From: Rhodococcus yananensis | GTDB lineage: Bacteria > Actinomycetota > Actinomycetes > Mycobacteriales > Mycobacteriaceae | DNA: 64,000 nt | Direction of reading: 5' to 3' | NCBI RefSeq assembly: GCF_020515525.1 | Contig: NZ_JAIYEP010000010.1 | Coordinates: forward strand, 1-64,000 | In this document: in pieces, positions 16,587 through 25,052 of the stretch | Layout: the number at the start of each line of letters is the position of its first letter | How positions within the stretch are numbered: position 1 is the stretch's first letter | Position numbers and translations under genes: made by a program | The notes under the pieces: generated by a model | Told to the model about the DNA's origin: nothing | Database searches by the model: none | The model's input: the letters and a program-made list of their open reading frames with translations, nothing else

Positions 16587-16626
16587 GATTCCAGGATCAA
16601 CCCTGACGCTACGTCCGGGTCAAGCA

Positions 16627-17712
16627 TCATGAGCGGCGGGTGCGCACGGCCTCCGCCAGACGATCGAGCTGCGCGGCCGTCGTCGCCCAGTCGATGCAGG
16701 CATCGGTGATGGACCTGCCGTAGTCGAGCTTGTCGGCCTCACCGAGTGTGAGGTCCTGACGACCCGCCTCGATGAAGCTCTCGAGCATGAGCCCGACGAT
16801 GCCCTTCTCGCCCGCCTCGAGGCGCTCCGCGATGTCGGTGACGACGTCGACCTGCTTCTCGTGGTCCTTGCGGCTGTTGCCGTGGCTCGCGTCGATGACG
16901 ACACGCTCCGGCAGCCCACCCTTGCGCAGTCGCGCCATCGTGTCGGCGACGGTCGCGGCGTCGTAGTTCGGTCCGGCGCTGCCGCCGCGCAGGATGACGT
17001 GGCAATCCGGGTTGCCGGCGGTCTCGATCAGCGCCGTGTTGCCCTCGAGGTCGGTTCCGGGGAAGACGTGGCTCGCCCCGGCGGCGCGGGTGCCGTCCAC
17101 CGCGACCTGCACGTCTCCTTCGGTGGAGTTCTTGATCCCCACCGGCATCGACAGCGCGCTGCACAGCTGGCGATGCACCTGGCTCGCCGCGGTGCGCGCA
17201 CCGATCGCGCCGTAGGTGACGAGGTCGGCGTAGTACTGCGGGAGGATCGGATCGAGGAACTCGCACCCCACCGGAAGGCCGAGGCTCGAGACGTCGAGCA
17301 GCAGTTTCCGTCCGATGCGCAGACCGGTGTTGATGTCGTAGGTGCCGTCGAGGTGCGGATCGTTGAGCAGACCCTTCCAACCGAGAGTGGTGCGCGGCTT
17401 CTCGAAGTACACGCGCATCACGACGTGCAGGTCGTCGCGCAGTTCTTCGGCCTTCGCGGCGAGACGGCGCGCGTAGTCGATGGCGGCGACGGGATCGTGC
17501 ACGGAGCACGGGCCGACGACCACGACGAGGCGGTCGTCGGTGCCGTTCAGGATGTCGACGGTCGCGGCGCGCCCCGAGCGGACGGTCGCCGCGGTGACCT
17601 CGTCGGGAGCGTACTCGGCGCGGATCTGCGACGGCGCGGCCAACGGACTGATCCGAACGGTGCGTTGCTCGTCGAGGTCGCTGGTGGAGATCTCGGTGGA
17701 AACGGTGCTCAT
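16627..17712 (-). CDS. aroF: 3-deoxy-7-phosphoheptulonate (DAHP) synthase, class I
   Basis: A 361-residue enzyme joining phosphoenolpyruvate and erythrose 4-phosphate, the first step of aromatic amino acid synthesis. Signatures of the AroF/AroG/AroH type are intact: VVVGPCSVHDP, MRVYFEKPRTTLGWKG, GARTAASQVHR, ILRGGSAGPNYD and DASHGNSRKDHEKQ. The paralogue letter is uncertain. A 22-codon open frame with an uninterrupted Tyr-Phe-Trp-Phe run lies 97 bases upstream and indicates ribosome-mediated attenuation by aromatic amino acids. The gene stands before MerR on the minus strand. Confidence 0.95.
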   Translation of the reverse strand: MSTVSTEISTSDLDEQRTVRISPLAAPSQIRAEYAPDEVTAATVRSGRAATVDILNGTDDRLVVVVGPCSVHDPVAAIDYARRLAAKAEELRDDLHVVMRVYFEKPRTTLGWKGLLNDPHLDGTYDINTGLRIGRKLLLDVSSLGLPVGCEFLDPILPQYYADLVTYGAIGARTAASQVHRQLCSALSMPVGIKNSTEGDVQVAVDGTRAAGASHVFPGTDLEGNTALIETAGNPDCHVILRGGSAGPNYDAATVADTMARLRKGGLPERVVIDASHGNSRKDHEKQVDVVTDIAERLEAGEKGIVGLMLESFIEAGRQDLTLGEADKLDYGRSITDACIDWATTAAQLDRLAEAVRTRRS

Positions 17713-17773
17713 GGGTTGCGTTCCTGTTCTCGGTGGTGGGAGACCGACCCGGAAGAACCCTCGAAAGCGCCCG

Positions 17774-17796
17774 CGAGCCGGTCGGAATCCGGCTCG
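17774..17796 (-). terminator. Leader hairpin of the DAHP synthase mRNA (attenuator candidate)
   Basis: A perfect 8-bp stem (CGAGCCGG with CCGGCTCG) and 7-base loop begin 13 bases after the stop of the putative leader peptide. On the transcript it is followed by a moderately pyrimidine-rich stretch (TTCTTCC). It could be the terminator or antiterminator arm of an attenuator. The alternative pairings were not computed. Confidence 0.5.
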
Positions 17797-17809
17797 TGGG
17801 TGGAAGAAG

Positions 17810-17878
17810 TCAGCGCTCGGTTACGCCGACCGACCCACCCCGGGCCGGCCTGCTAAACCAGAAATATGCGCGCTGCAT
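17810..17878 (-). CDS. Aromatic-rich leader peptide upstream of DAHP synthase
   Basis: A 22-residue frame, MQRAYFWFSRPARG followed by GSVGVTER, with Tyr5-Phe6-Trp7-Phe8 in a row. Such runs of the pathway's end products are the hallmark of attenuation leader peptides: shortage of charged tRNA stalls the ribosome and changes the downstream RNA fold. TATCGT lies 7 bases before the ATG, so the mRNA probably begins at the start codon with no Shine-Dalgarno. A hairpin follows and aroF starts 97 bases later. An attenuator before a DAHP synthase gene has, as I recall, been reported in C. glutamicum. Confidence 0.72.
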   Translation of the reverse strand: MQRAYFWFSRPARGGSVGVTER

Positions 17879-17885
17879 GTCGGCC

Positions 17886-17891
17886 ACGATA
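17886..17891 (-). promoter_or_regulatory. -10 element (TATCGT) of the DAHP synthase transcript
   Basis: On the minus strand TATCGT ends 7 bases before the leader-peptide ATG at 17878, predicting a leaderless leader peptide. No convincing -35 hexamer is visible at 17 bases. Confidence 0.45.
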
Positions 17892-17927
17892 ACAGAGCCG
17901 TGCCGGTCGCGCCCGCCCCGCCCCCCG

Positions 17928-17978
17928 GAGCGAGTGGTACACCCGCTCGATTCAGTCGATCGGGTGTACCACTCGCTC
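17928..17978. repeat. Long inverted repeat, family A copy 1
   Basis: Perfect 18-bp arms, GAGCGAGTGGTACACCCG (17928-17945) and its complement (17961-17978), enclose a 15-base loop. The right half, with flanking bases, is repeated exactly over 26 bases at 28868-28893. It lies in the gene-free stretch upstream of the DAHP synthase leader. Confidence 0.9.
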
Positions 17979-18009
17979 GGAAAGGGACGGCCTCACCTCG
18001 CCTCGCGTC

Positions 18010-18039
18010 GGGACGGGACGGGACGGGACGGGACGGGAC
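18010..18039 (+). repeat. Six tandem GGGAC units
   Basis: GGGAC is repeated six times without interruption and is followed by GG. The plus strand carries six evenly spaced GGG runs and could form a G-quadruplex; the minus strand is the C-rich partner. It lies between the family A hairpin and the IdeR box. Confidence 0.9.
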
Positions 18040-18101
18040 GGTCCGTTCTTCCAGGTCGCGACGCTGCGGTGGATCGAGTCGGAAGAGATTTCACGAAACA
18101 C

Positions 18102-18130
18102 TTGCGCATTAGGTTTGCCTAACCTAGATT
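18102..18130 (+). promoter_or_regulatory. Promoter with embedded IdeR/DtxR iron box
   Basis: The 19-mer TTAGGTTTGCCTAACCTAG (18109-18127) matches the DtxR/IdeR consensus TTAGGTTAGSCTAACCTAA at 17 positions. It sits between TTGCGC (18102-18107, -35) and TAGATT (18125-18130, -10), which are exactly 17 bases apart on the plus strand. An iron-bound regulator here would block plus-strand transcription starting near 18137. No protein-coding gene follows in that direction. Confidence 0.7.
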
Positions 18131-18136
18131 TCTGGT

Positions 18137-18231
18137 CAGGCCTACTGCGGATCGCGCGGAGAGCTGAGGGCTGCAGCAACTCCCGGTCCCTGCCTCCGGC
18201 GGGCCTCTCGTTTCGACGAGGGGCCCGCCGG
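18137..18231 (+). ncRNA. Candidate iron-regulated small RNA
   Basis: A plus-strand transcript from the IdeR-controlled promoter would run about 95 bases and end in the strong hairpin at 18196-18231, then continue only into the antisense of the clp gene. The size and arrangement recall mycobacterial MrsI, an IdeR-repressed sRNA of about 100 bases that spares iron under starvation. There is no recognisable sequence identity to cite and no open frame of note inside. This is an inference from promoter, box and terminator spacing. Confidence 0.35.
18196..18231. terminator. Strong hairpin at the 3' end of the clp gene
   Basis: CCGGCGGGCCTCTCG pairs with CGACGAGGGGCCCGCCGG, apart from one bulged base, around a TTT loop. 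It lies 22 bases beyond the minus-strand clp stop and can serve clp in that direction and the candidate small RNA in the other. Confidence 0.8.
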
Positions 18232-18252
18232 CTCGTCCCGCTGTGTCACGCC

Positions 18253-20673
18253 CTACCGGACGATCAGGTCACCGTCCTCGACCTCGACGGACACCGCACC
18301 ACCCTCGACCAGCAGGTCGTCGAGCAGCAGATCGGCGATGCGGTCGTCGACCTCACGCTGGATCGCTCGGCGCAACGGGCGGGCGCCGAACTCGGGCTGA
18401 CGCCCGCGGTCGGCAAGCCAGTCGACGGCGGCAGCATCGATGTCGAAACCGATGTTCTTCTCCTGCAGACGTTTCCGAGTGTCCGCGAGGAGCAGATCGG
18501 TGATGTGCCGCAGTTGCTCGTCGTCGAGCTTGCGGAACAGCACGATCTCGTCGATCCGGTTGAGGAATTCCGGACGCATGGTCTCGCGCAGCCGCGCCAT
18601 CACGCGATCACGCAGCGGCTTCTCCGCGGCTTCCGCATCGCCGGTGGTGAATCCGAGGGCCCCACCCTTGCTCGAGATGATGTCGGAGCCCAGGTTGCTG
18701 GTCATGATCACCACGGTGTTACCGAAGTCGACCGTGCGTCCCTGCCCGTCGGTCAGTCGACCGTCGTCGAGGACCTGCAGCAACGTGTTGAACACGTCCG
18801 GGTGCGCCTTCTCGATCTCGTCGAGCAACACCACCGAGTACGGATTGCGCCGCACCTGCTCGGTGAGCTGACCGGCCTCGCCGTATCCGACGTAGCCCGG
18901 AGGAGCACCGACGAGACGGCTGACGGTGTGGCGCTCACCGAACTCGCTCATGTCCAACCGCAGCATCTTCTTCTCGTCACCGAACAGCACTTCGGCAAGC
19001 GCCTTGGCCAGTTCGGTCTTGCCGACACCGGTGGGCCCGAGGAACAGGAAGCTGCCGACCGGACGGTGCGGGTCGCTCATGCCGGAGCGGCTGCGCCGCA
19101 CCGCACGTGCCACCGCCCGGACCGCGTCGTCCTGCCCGATGACGCGGTTGTGCAGTTCGTCCTCGAGAGTGCGCAGTCGATCCTTCTCGGCGCTCGTCAT
19201 CCGGGTGACGGGAATCCCCGTCGCGCGAGAGACGATCTCGGCGATCACGTCGGTGTCGACCACCGGCGTGTCGGCGTCCGTCGGGGCACCCGCCTCGATG
19301 CTGTTCTGCACCCGGGTGATCTCGTCACGCAGACGCGACGCCTCCTCGTAGCGTTCCGCGGCGACCGCGGCATCCTTGTCCGCCTCGAGCACGGCCAACT
19401 GCTCTCGCAGCTGCTCGGTGTCCACCCGCGGGTTGCGCAGCTGCAACCGGGCACCGGCCTGGTCGATCAGATCGATCGCCTTGTCGGGCAGGTGCCGATC
19501 GGGCAGATACCGCACCGACAGGTCGACGGCTCCGTCGAGCGCGTCGTCGGTGTACCGGACACCGTGGAACTCGGCGTACCGGTCGCGTAGACCGTGCAGG
19601 ATCGCGAGGGCGTCCGCACGTGCGGGTTCACCCACCGTGACCGGCTGGAATCGTCGCTCGAGCGCCGGGTCCTTCTCGATGTGCTTGCGGTACTCGTCGA
19701 GCGTGGTCGCGCCCACGACGTGCAGTTCACCTCGGGCCAGCTTCGGCTTGAGGATGTTGCCGGCGTCCATCGCGCCCTCGCTGCCACCGCCGCCTGCCCC
19801 GACGACCGTGTGCAGTTCGTCGATGAACACGATCAGCCCACCGTCCTGCGCCGCGATCTCGTCGAGCGCCGACGTCAATCGTTCCTCGAAGTCACCGCGG
19901 TAGCGGGTACCCGCGACCATCGCGGTGAGATCGAGTTGCACGACACGCTTGTCCTGCAACTTCGCGGGCACGTCGCCGTCGACGATCCGCTGGGCGAGGC
20001 CCTCGACGATCGCCGTCTTGCCGACACCGGCCTCGCCGATGAGCACCGGATTGTTCTTGGTTCGCCGGGCGAGGATCTCGACGGTCTGTTCGATCTCGTC
20101 GGCGCGGCCGATGACGGGGTCGATTCCACCACCCCGAGCGCGGTCGGTCAGGTCCACACCGTATTTGTCGAGTGTGGGAGTCTGCGATTCCACCGTCGCT
20201 TCCTCGGCCGGACCCGGCTGGAGCGCCGCCTGCAGCGACTGCGGTGTCACGCCCAGCGACGCGAGGAGACGACCGGCCGACCGCGTGCGATCGGCCGCGA
20301 GGGCGAAGAACAGGTGTTCGGGATCGATGTAGGTGGAGCCCAGTGCACGCGCGAGTTGATGCGCTTCGAGCAGTGCGGTGCGGACCGCGCCGCTCAGTGC
20401 GGGCGTCGCGGACCCCGCGTCGGGGTTGCTCTGCGGCAGCCGTTCGTCGACCGCGCCGATCACGGCGGCGGGATCGGCTCCGGAACGGGTCATCACCGTC
20501 CGGGCCGGGTCCTGCTCCGCCATCGCACGGAGGACGTGCAGTACATCGAGGTCCGCGTCGCCACGCTCGGTGGCGTAGCGCGCGGCGGTCGCCATGAGTT
20601 CCTGGGTGCCGCGGCTCATGAAGCGCGTGATGTCGATGCGGCCGGGGCCACCAGGCCCGAAGAATGCCGGCAT
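18253..20673 (-). CDS. ClpC-type AAA+ unfoldase (Clp protease ATP-binding subunit)
   Basis: An 806-residue Hsp100 protein with N-terminal Clp repeats (about 20-165), a first AAA+ module (Walker [10 protein letters not shown] near residue 215), a short UVR-like middle segment and a second AAA+ module ([14 protein letters not shown]). The middle segment is too short for ClpB. GALGF in the second module resembles the LGF/IGF loop that docks on ClpP, favouring a protease partner over a pure disaggregase. The Gly/Pro-rich N-terminus ([18 protein letters not shown]) differs from housekeeping ClpC1. A HAIR operator upstream indicates heat-shock control by HspR. Confidence 0.9.
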   Translation of the reverse strand: MPAFFGPGGPGRIDITRFMSRGTQELMATAARYATERGDADLDVLHVLRAMAEQDPARTVMTRSGADPAAVIGAVDERLPQSNPDAGSATPALSGAVRTALLEAHQLARALGSTYIDPEHLFFALAADRTRSAGRLLASLGVTPQSLQAALQPGPAEEATVESQTPTLDKYGVDLTDRARGGGIDPVIGRADEIEQTVEILARRTKNNPVLIGEAGVGKTAIVEGLAQRIVDGDVPAKLQDKRVVQLDLTAMVAGTRYRGDFEERLTSALDEIAAQDGGLIVFIDELHTVVGAGGGGSEGAMDAGNILKPKLARGELHVVGATTLDEYRKHIEKDPALERRFQPVTVGEPARADALAILHGLRDRYAEFHGVRYTDDALDGAVDLSVRYLPDRHLPDKAIDLIDQAGARLQLRNPRVDTEQLREQLAVLEADKDAAVAAERYEEASRLRDEITRVQNSIEAGAPTDADTPVVDTDVIAEIVSRATGIPVTRMTSAEKDRLRTLEDELHNRVIGQDDAVRAVARAVRRSRSGMSDPHRPVGSFLFLGPTGVGKTELAKALAEVLFGDEKKMLRLDMSEFGERHTVSRLVGAPPGYVGYGEAGQLTEQVRRNPYSVVLLDEIEKAHPDVFNTLLQVLDDGRLTDGQGRTVDFGNTVVIMTSNLGSDIISSKGGALGFTTGDAEAAEKPLRDRVMARLRETMRPEFLNRIDEIVLFRKLDDEQLRHITDLLLADTRKRLQEKNIGFDIDAAAVDWLADRGRQPEFGARPLRRAIQREVDDRIADLLLDDLLVEGGAVSVEVEDGDLIVR

Positions 20674-20693
20674 TCCGTAGCCTTTCTCTGCGA

Positions 20694-20714
20694 CTTGAGT
20701 CTGTTCAACTCAAC
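20694..20714 (-). promoter_or_regulatory. HAIR element (HspR operator)
   Basis: CTTGAGT-N7-ACTCAAC lies 20 bases upstream of the clp start codon. The HspR-associated inverted repeat is CTTGAGT-N7-ACTCAAG, so 13 of 14 fixed positions match. HspR represses dnaK and clpB genes in actinobacteria and releases them under heat stress. Confidence 0.85.
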
Positions 20715-20839
20715 TAACGTGCCCGATCCGCCATCAATTCCCCCTTACGAGTGATCTACATCACCGATTGTCATCGTTCGCATCGCGGCACGGACACGAC
20801 GTCGCCGGTGACGGGAGTGGACCCGCCACCCGGCCCACG

Positions 20840-20845
20840 TACCGT
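20840..20845 (+). promoter_or_regulatory. -10 element (TACCGT) of the helicase gene
   Basis: TACCGT ends 6 bases before a GTG at 20852 that is in frame with the helicase. That would give a leaderless start, two codons upstream of the ATG at 20858, which instead has GGAGG 7 bases before it. Confidence 0.4.
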
Positions 20846-20857
20846 GGAGGCGTGTAC

Positions 20858-23140
20858 ATGCAGGACGTGCCGCATCTCGACGAGTTCGCGGCGGGGCTCG
20901 GATTCTCCCTCGACGAATTCCAGGTCCGGGCCTGCCGGGCACTCGAAGCCGGGCGCGACGTCCTCGTCTGCGCGCCCACCGGCGCGGGTAAGACCGTGGT
21001 CGGCGAATTCGCGGCACACCTCGCGCTGGCCCGCGACGGCACCCTCTTCTACACCACGCCGCTCAAGGCCCTGAGCAACCAGAAACACGGCGAGCTGGCG
21101 AGGCGGTTCGGCGACGACCGGGTCGGATTGCTCACCGGCGACATCTCGCTGCTGCCCGACGCGCCGATCGTCGTGATGACCACCGAGGTGTTGCGCAGCA
21201 TGCTGCACGGGGACTCTCCGCTGCTCGTCGGACTCCGGTACGTCGTGATGGACGAGGTGCACTACCTCGCCGACCGTGAACGCGGCGCCGTCTGGGAGGA
21301 ATCCATCCTGCATCTGCCCGCCGAGGTGCGACTGGTCAGCCTCTCCGCGACCGTGAGCAACGCGGAATCCTTCGGCGAATGGCTCAGCCGGGTGCGCGGT
21401 ACGACCGACGTCGTCGTCGACGAACAACGCCCTGTTCCCCTCACCCAGCACATGCTCGCCGGCGGTCGACTGTTCGACCTGCTCTCCCCCGGAAGCACCT
21501 CCGTCGACGCCACCCTCGAGCGGTACATCGCACACCGGCAGCTGGTCGAGGCCGCGCCGCAACCGGGTCGACGCCGCCGACGCACCCGACACCGCGACAG
21601 CGGCCGGATCGATGTCGCCGAGGTCGTCACGCGACTCGAGGCCGAACGGTTGCTCCCCGCCGTCTGGTTCCGCTTCAGCCGCGCCGGTTGCGACGCGGCC
21701 GTCTCCGAATGTCTCTCCACCCCACTGCGTCTGACGGAGGCCGCGGACGCCGCACGCATCCGGGCGGTCGCGGAGAGACACACCGCGACGATGCCCCCGG
21801 CCGACCTCGACGCACTCGGCTTCCCCGACTGGCTCGACGGCCTCGAACGAGGATTCGCCGCGCACCACGCGGGCCTCGTACCGACCTTCCGGCACGTCGT
21901 GGAGGAGCTGTTCGCGGCGGGTCTCGTCCGCGTGGTGTTCGCGACGGAGACCCTCGCGGTCGGCGTCAACATGCCGGCGCGCACCGTCGTCCTCGAACGA
22001 CTCGTCAAACACACCGCGACCGGGCCGACCCACCTCACCGCCGGTGAGTACACACAGCTCACGGGCAGGGCGGGACGCCGAGGCATCGACGACGAAGGGC
22101 ACGTCGTGGTCGTGTGGAGCCGCGACGTCGCACCCGCCACCGTCGCGGGCCTCGCCTCCACCCGCACCTATCCGCTGCACAGTTCGCTGTCGGTCGGCTA
22201 CAACACCACCGTCAATCTCGTCGCGCGGCACGGGCACGACGGTGCCCGCGCACTGCTGGGTCGGTCGTTCGCGCAGTTCGAGGCGGAGAGGTCCGTTGCC
22301 GCTCTCGCCGATGCGGTGCGCACCAACACCGCGGTGCTCGCCGAACTCGATGCCGAACTGGCGGATGTCGCCGGGTTCGGCGAATACCGCGAACTGAGTG
22401 ACCGACTCGCGATCGCCCGACGCTCCGGCACCGCCGACACCGCCGCGGCACTCGCCCGGGCGCTCCGCTCCCACCCCGGTCATCGGCACCGCGACCGCGA
22501 CGTCCTGCTCTCCGTCGCCGCGCGCCGCGCCGCGGTCGCCGCCGACACCGAGCGCATGCGGGCGCAGGTACACGCGGCCACGGCGGGCCTCACCGCGCGG
22601 TTCGACCGTGTCCTGGACCTGCTCGACGAACGCGGGTATGTGTTCGCCGATCCGGCGCGCGGATCGATCCACATCACCGACGACGGGCAGCGATTGCGTC
22701 GGATCTACTGCAGCAGCGATCTTCTCGTGGCCGAGTGTCTTCGCACCGGGGCCTGGTCGGGCCTCGATCCCGCCGAACTCGCGGCGGTTGCCTCGACCGT
22801 TCTCGGCGAGGGTCGTCGTCACACTGCGACGACGGCGGGGCGTGTCTCCCCTGCGCTCACGGCGGCGCTGGACGCGACACGGCGGTGTTGGCGCGACCTC
22901 GTCGTCGCGGAGGAACGCCACGACCTGCCGATCACCGCGGAGCCGGACCCGACGTGGGTCACCCCGATCCACCGGTGGGCGCGCGGCGACGGACTGGCCG
23001 CAGCTCTCCACGCTGCGGGCACCGTGGCGTCCACTCCGGGAGATCTGGTGCGACGGTGTCTGCGCACCCTCGATCTCCTCGACGGGACCGGGTTGTGCCG
23101 CCGCGATGCGTTGCCCACCGTCGGACCCGAGTTCCTGTGA
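20858..23140 (+). CDS. Ski2/HelY-like DEAD/DEAH-box RNA helicase
   Basis: A 760-residue superfamily 2 helicase with motif I APTGAGKT (about residue 35), DEVH in MDEVHYL, SAT in SLSATVSN, and QLTGRAGRRGID as motif VI. These mark the Ski2-like group with M. tuberculosis HelY. It is shorter than HelY (about 900 residues) and has an insert near residue 235 rich in Arg (QPGRRRRRTRHRDSG). The C-terminal 250 residues are helical without motifs. Likely it remodels or unwinds structured RNA. The ATG at 20858 has GGAGG upstream; GTG 20852 is possible. It is divergent from clp. Confidence 0.88.
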   Translation: MQDVPHLDEFAAGLGFSLDEFQVRACRALEAGRDVLVCAPTGAGKTVVGEFAAHLALARDGTLFYTTPLKALSNQKHGELARRFGDDRVGLLTGDISLLPDAPIVVMTTEVLRSMLHGDSPLLVGLRYVVMDEVHYLADRERGAVWEESILHLPAEVRLVSLSATVSNAESFGEWLSRVRGTTDVVVDEQRPVPLTQHMLAGGRLFDLLSPGSTSVDATLERYIAHRQLVEAAPQPGRRRRRTRHRDSGRIDVAEVVTRLEAERLLPAVWFRFSRAGCDAAVSECLSTPLRLTEAADAARIRAVAERHTATMPPADLDALGFPDWLDGLERGFAAHHAGLVPTFRHVVEELFAAGLVRVVFATETLAVGVNMPARTVVLERLVKHTATGPTHLTAGEYTQLTGRAGRRGIDDEGHVVVVWSRDVAPATVAGLASTRTYPLHSSLSVGYNTTVNLVARHGHDGARALLGRSFAQFEAERSVAALADAVRTNTAVLAELDAELADVAGFGEYRELSDRLAIARRSGTADTAAALARALRSHPGHRHRDRDVLLSVAARRAAVAADTERMRAQVHAATAGLTARFDRVLDLLDERGYVFADPARGSIHITDDGQRLRRIYCSSDLLVAECLRTGAWSGLDPAELAAVASTVLGEGRRHTATTAGRVSPALTAALDATRRCWRDLVVAEERHDLPITAEPDPTWVTPIHRWARGDGLAAALHAAGTVASTPGDLVRRCLRTLDLLDGTGLCRRDALPTVGPEFL

Positions 23141-23387
23141 ACCCGTTTGCGCGCGTCGCGGCGCCACCGGTACGTTCGTGAACATGTCCTACCCGTTCAC
23201 CTGTGCCCCCGGGCGTCTGGAGGTTGCCGACGGCTCTGCCGCCGGTAGCAGATGACCCGGCTCCGCACCGGTCGCGTCACCACCCTGTCGAGGGTCGTGT
23301 GCGCCCGGGGCACGGTCACACCATGTGAACTCTCTCCCGGTCGCGCTGCACTGTGCGCCGGGCACGGACATGATCGGACATTCCACC

Positions 23388-23885
23388 ATGCAACCCGTCT
23401 CCGAGAAGACCCTGCGCGCCTGCTTCGCCAACGCCTCCCGCAAGGAGGTGTCCGTTCTCACCCTCCCACCGGCGTTCGACGGCCTCGACTGGGACCGGCT
23501 CGACTTCCTGGGCTGGCGCGACCCGAAGTTCAAGGGCCGCGCGTACGTCGTGGTTCCGACGCTCGAGGGCGACCCGGTGGGGTTGATCCTGCGGCGGGCG
23601 GACGCGACACCGCGCCGTCGGGCGCAGTGCTCGTGGTGCAACGACGTGACGCTGCCGAACCCGGTGGTGTTCTACAGCACCAGGAAGGTGGGGGCGGCGG
23701 GACGCAACGGCGCGACCGTCGGCCTGCTGCTCTGCGAGGACTTCGAGTGTTCGCGCAACGTACGTAGGCTCGACCCGCTTCCGTATCCCGGTTTCGATCG
23801 GGAAGCGCTGCGCGACGAACGAATCGACGCCCTGCGGCTGCGCACCGCGGGTTTCGTCGGGAACCTGTTGGCTGCCGCGACCTGA
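23388..23885 (+). CDS. FBP-domain (EF-G-binding, FusB-like) zinc-finger protein
   Basis: A protein of about 165 residues of the FBP C-terminal treble-clef family. It has the zinc ligand pairs CSWCND (about residue 85) and CEDFECSRNVRR (about residue 120). FusB-type proteins bind elongation factor G and free ribosomes stalled by fusidic acid; actinobacterial homologues are unstudied. MQPVSEKTLRACFANASRKE is the usual family N-terminus, so the ATG at 23388 was chosen over one at 23370. The 247 bases before it hold no gene I can support. Confidence 0.78.
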   Translation: MQPVSEKTLRACFANASRKEVSVLTLPPAFDGLDWDRLDFLGWRDPKFKGRAYVVVPTLEGDPVGLILRRADATPRRRAQCSWCNDVTLPNPVVFYSTRKVGAAGRNGATVGLLLCEDFECSRNVRRLDPLPYPGFDREALRDERIDALRLRTAGFVGNLLAAAT

Positions 23886-23890
23886 TCTCA

Positions 23891-23953
23891 CCGCGAGTGT
23901 GCAGTTGCCGATGCGTATCCCCGAAGAACACTGCGGTAACTGCACACTCGCGG
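23891..23953. repeat. Long inverted repeat, family C, between convergent genes
   Basis: Twenty-base arms (23891-23910 and 23934-23953), differing at a single position that would be G:U in RNA, enclose 23 bases. The arms read CCGCGAGTGTGCAGTT outward. The element fills the gap between the FBP and YeiH stop codons and can act as a bidirectional terminator. Confidence 0.9.
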
Positions 23954-23955
23954 GA

Positions 23956-24996
23956 CTACGCACCCGACACACCCGAGAGCAGCACTCCGGCAAGGGCGAT
24001 CGAGGCCACCCACACGGTGGCGAAGGACGCGAGCACGAATGGTTTGGCACCGACCCGGGTGAGTGCGGCGAACCGCACCCCGGTGCCCAGCGCGAACATC
24101 GCCGCGGTGAGCAGGGCGGTCTGCACCTCGGTGGTGACCGCCAGGACGGGGTCGGGGATCACCCCGGTGGACCGGACCGCCACCAGCACCGTGAACGCGA
24201 CGACGAACAGGGGCACGACGGGCGGGCGACGGGTATCCGCCGCGGGTTCGGTGATCCGGCGGTGCACACCGAGGATCGCGATGACGGGGGCGAGCATCAC
24301 CACGCGGGCGAGTTTCGCGACCACGGCGACGGCGAGTGCGCCGCCACCGATCACGCCTCCGGCCGCGACCACCTGCCCCACCTCGTGGACGGAGGCGCCG
24401 GCCCACAGTCCCGCGTCGACATCCGACATACCCAGGGCACCCGCGAGCAGTGGGACCGCGGGGATCATGAGGGTTCCGAACACGACGACGAGGGCCACCG
24501 AGGTGAGCACGTCGTCCTCGTCGGCGTCGACCACGCCGTTCACGGCAGCCACCGCCGCGGCACCGCAGATGGAGAATCCGCACGCGATGAGCACGCGTTG
24601 GGACCACGACAGCCCGAGTCGTGCGCCGACCAGGAGGCTGCCGCCGATGCCGAGACCGACGACGGCAACCACCGTGGCGATCATCGGCCCGCCGAGTCCG
24701 AGCACGTCACCGATCAGCAGTTGCAGGCCGAGCAGCGCGATACCGACCCGCAGGACGCGCCGCGCGGAGAAGTCCAGGCCCGGACGCCACCGGCCGGGAA
24801 GGTCCGCGACGTTGGCTGCCACGGCACCGACGACGATCGCGACGAGCAGCGGACTGACCGCCGGAACGAGGCGGTGCACCGCGAGCGACACGCCTGTCGC
24901 GACCGCGCACACGGCGAGACCCGGAACGACCCCTGCCGGTGCGGTGGCGAGGGGTCGTGCCGGGGTCCCGGGAGGCGGGTGGGTGGTGTGTCGCAT
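23956..24996 (-). CDS. YeiH-family putative sulfate exporter
   Basis: A 346-residue membrane protein of the conserved YeiH family with about ten hydrophobic segments. Family signatures LLGLQLLIGDVLGLGG, CGFSICGAAAVAA and GLWAGASVHEVGQVVAA are present. Members are annotated as sulfate exporters on thin evidence. The ATG at 24996 is preferred to the upstream GTG-like extension because the likely -10 element TATGAT (25051-25056) places the transcript start downstream of an ATG at 25047. A perfect palindrome overlaps that promoter. Confidence 0.82.
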   Translation of the reverse strand: MRHTTHPPPGTPARPLATAPAGVVPGLAVCAVATGVSLAVHRLVPAVSPLLVAIVVGAVAANVADLPGRWRPGLDFSARRVLRVGIALLGLQLLIGDVLGLGGPMIATVVAVVGLGIGGSLLVGARLGLSWSQRVLIACGFSICGAAAVAAVNGVVDADEDDVLTSVALVVVFGTLMIPAVPLLAGALGMSDVDAGLWAGASVHEVGQVVAAGGVIGGGALAVAVVAKLARVVMLAPVIAILGVHRRITEPAADTRRPPVVPLFVVAFTVLVAVRSTGVIPDPVLAVTTEVQTALLTAAMFALGTGVRFAALTRVGAKPFVLASFATVWVASIALAGVLLSGVSGA

Positions 24997-25052
24997 GGTG
25001 CAAGCGTCCACCGGAACCACTCCGGCCGGTAGCCGCCGTTCGAACATCAGAT

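Noticed and set aside
16627-17712. Iron control of DAHP synthase through the IdeR box at 18109
   Set aside because: The box is about 230 bases upstream of the leader peptide with a separate -10 in between, and its best-spaced promoter reads the other way. Direct control of aroF is therefore less likely than control of a plus-strand transcript.
17928-17978. The perfect inverted repeat considered as a phage or transposon attachment site
   Set aside because: No integrase, transposase or target duplication is visible, and the related copy at 28.8 kb sits in a terminator position. A terminator-like or REP-like repeat fits better.
23184-23255. 23-codon frame starting MSYPFTCAPGRLEVADG between the helicase and the FBP gene
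   Set aside because: No ribosome binding site at the right distance, no membrane or motif signature and no coupling to neighbours. It remains possible but cannot be supported.
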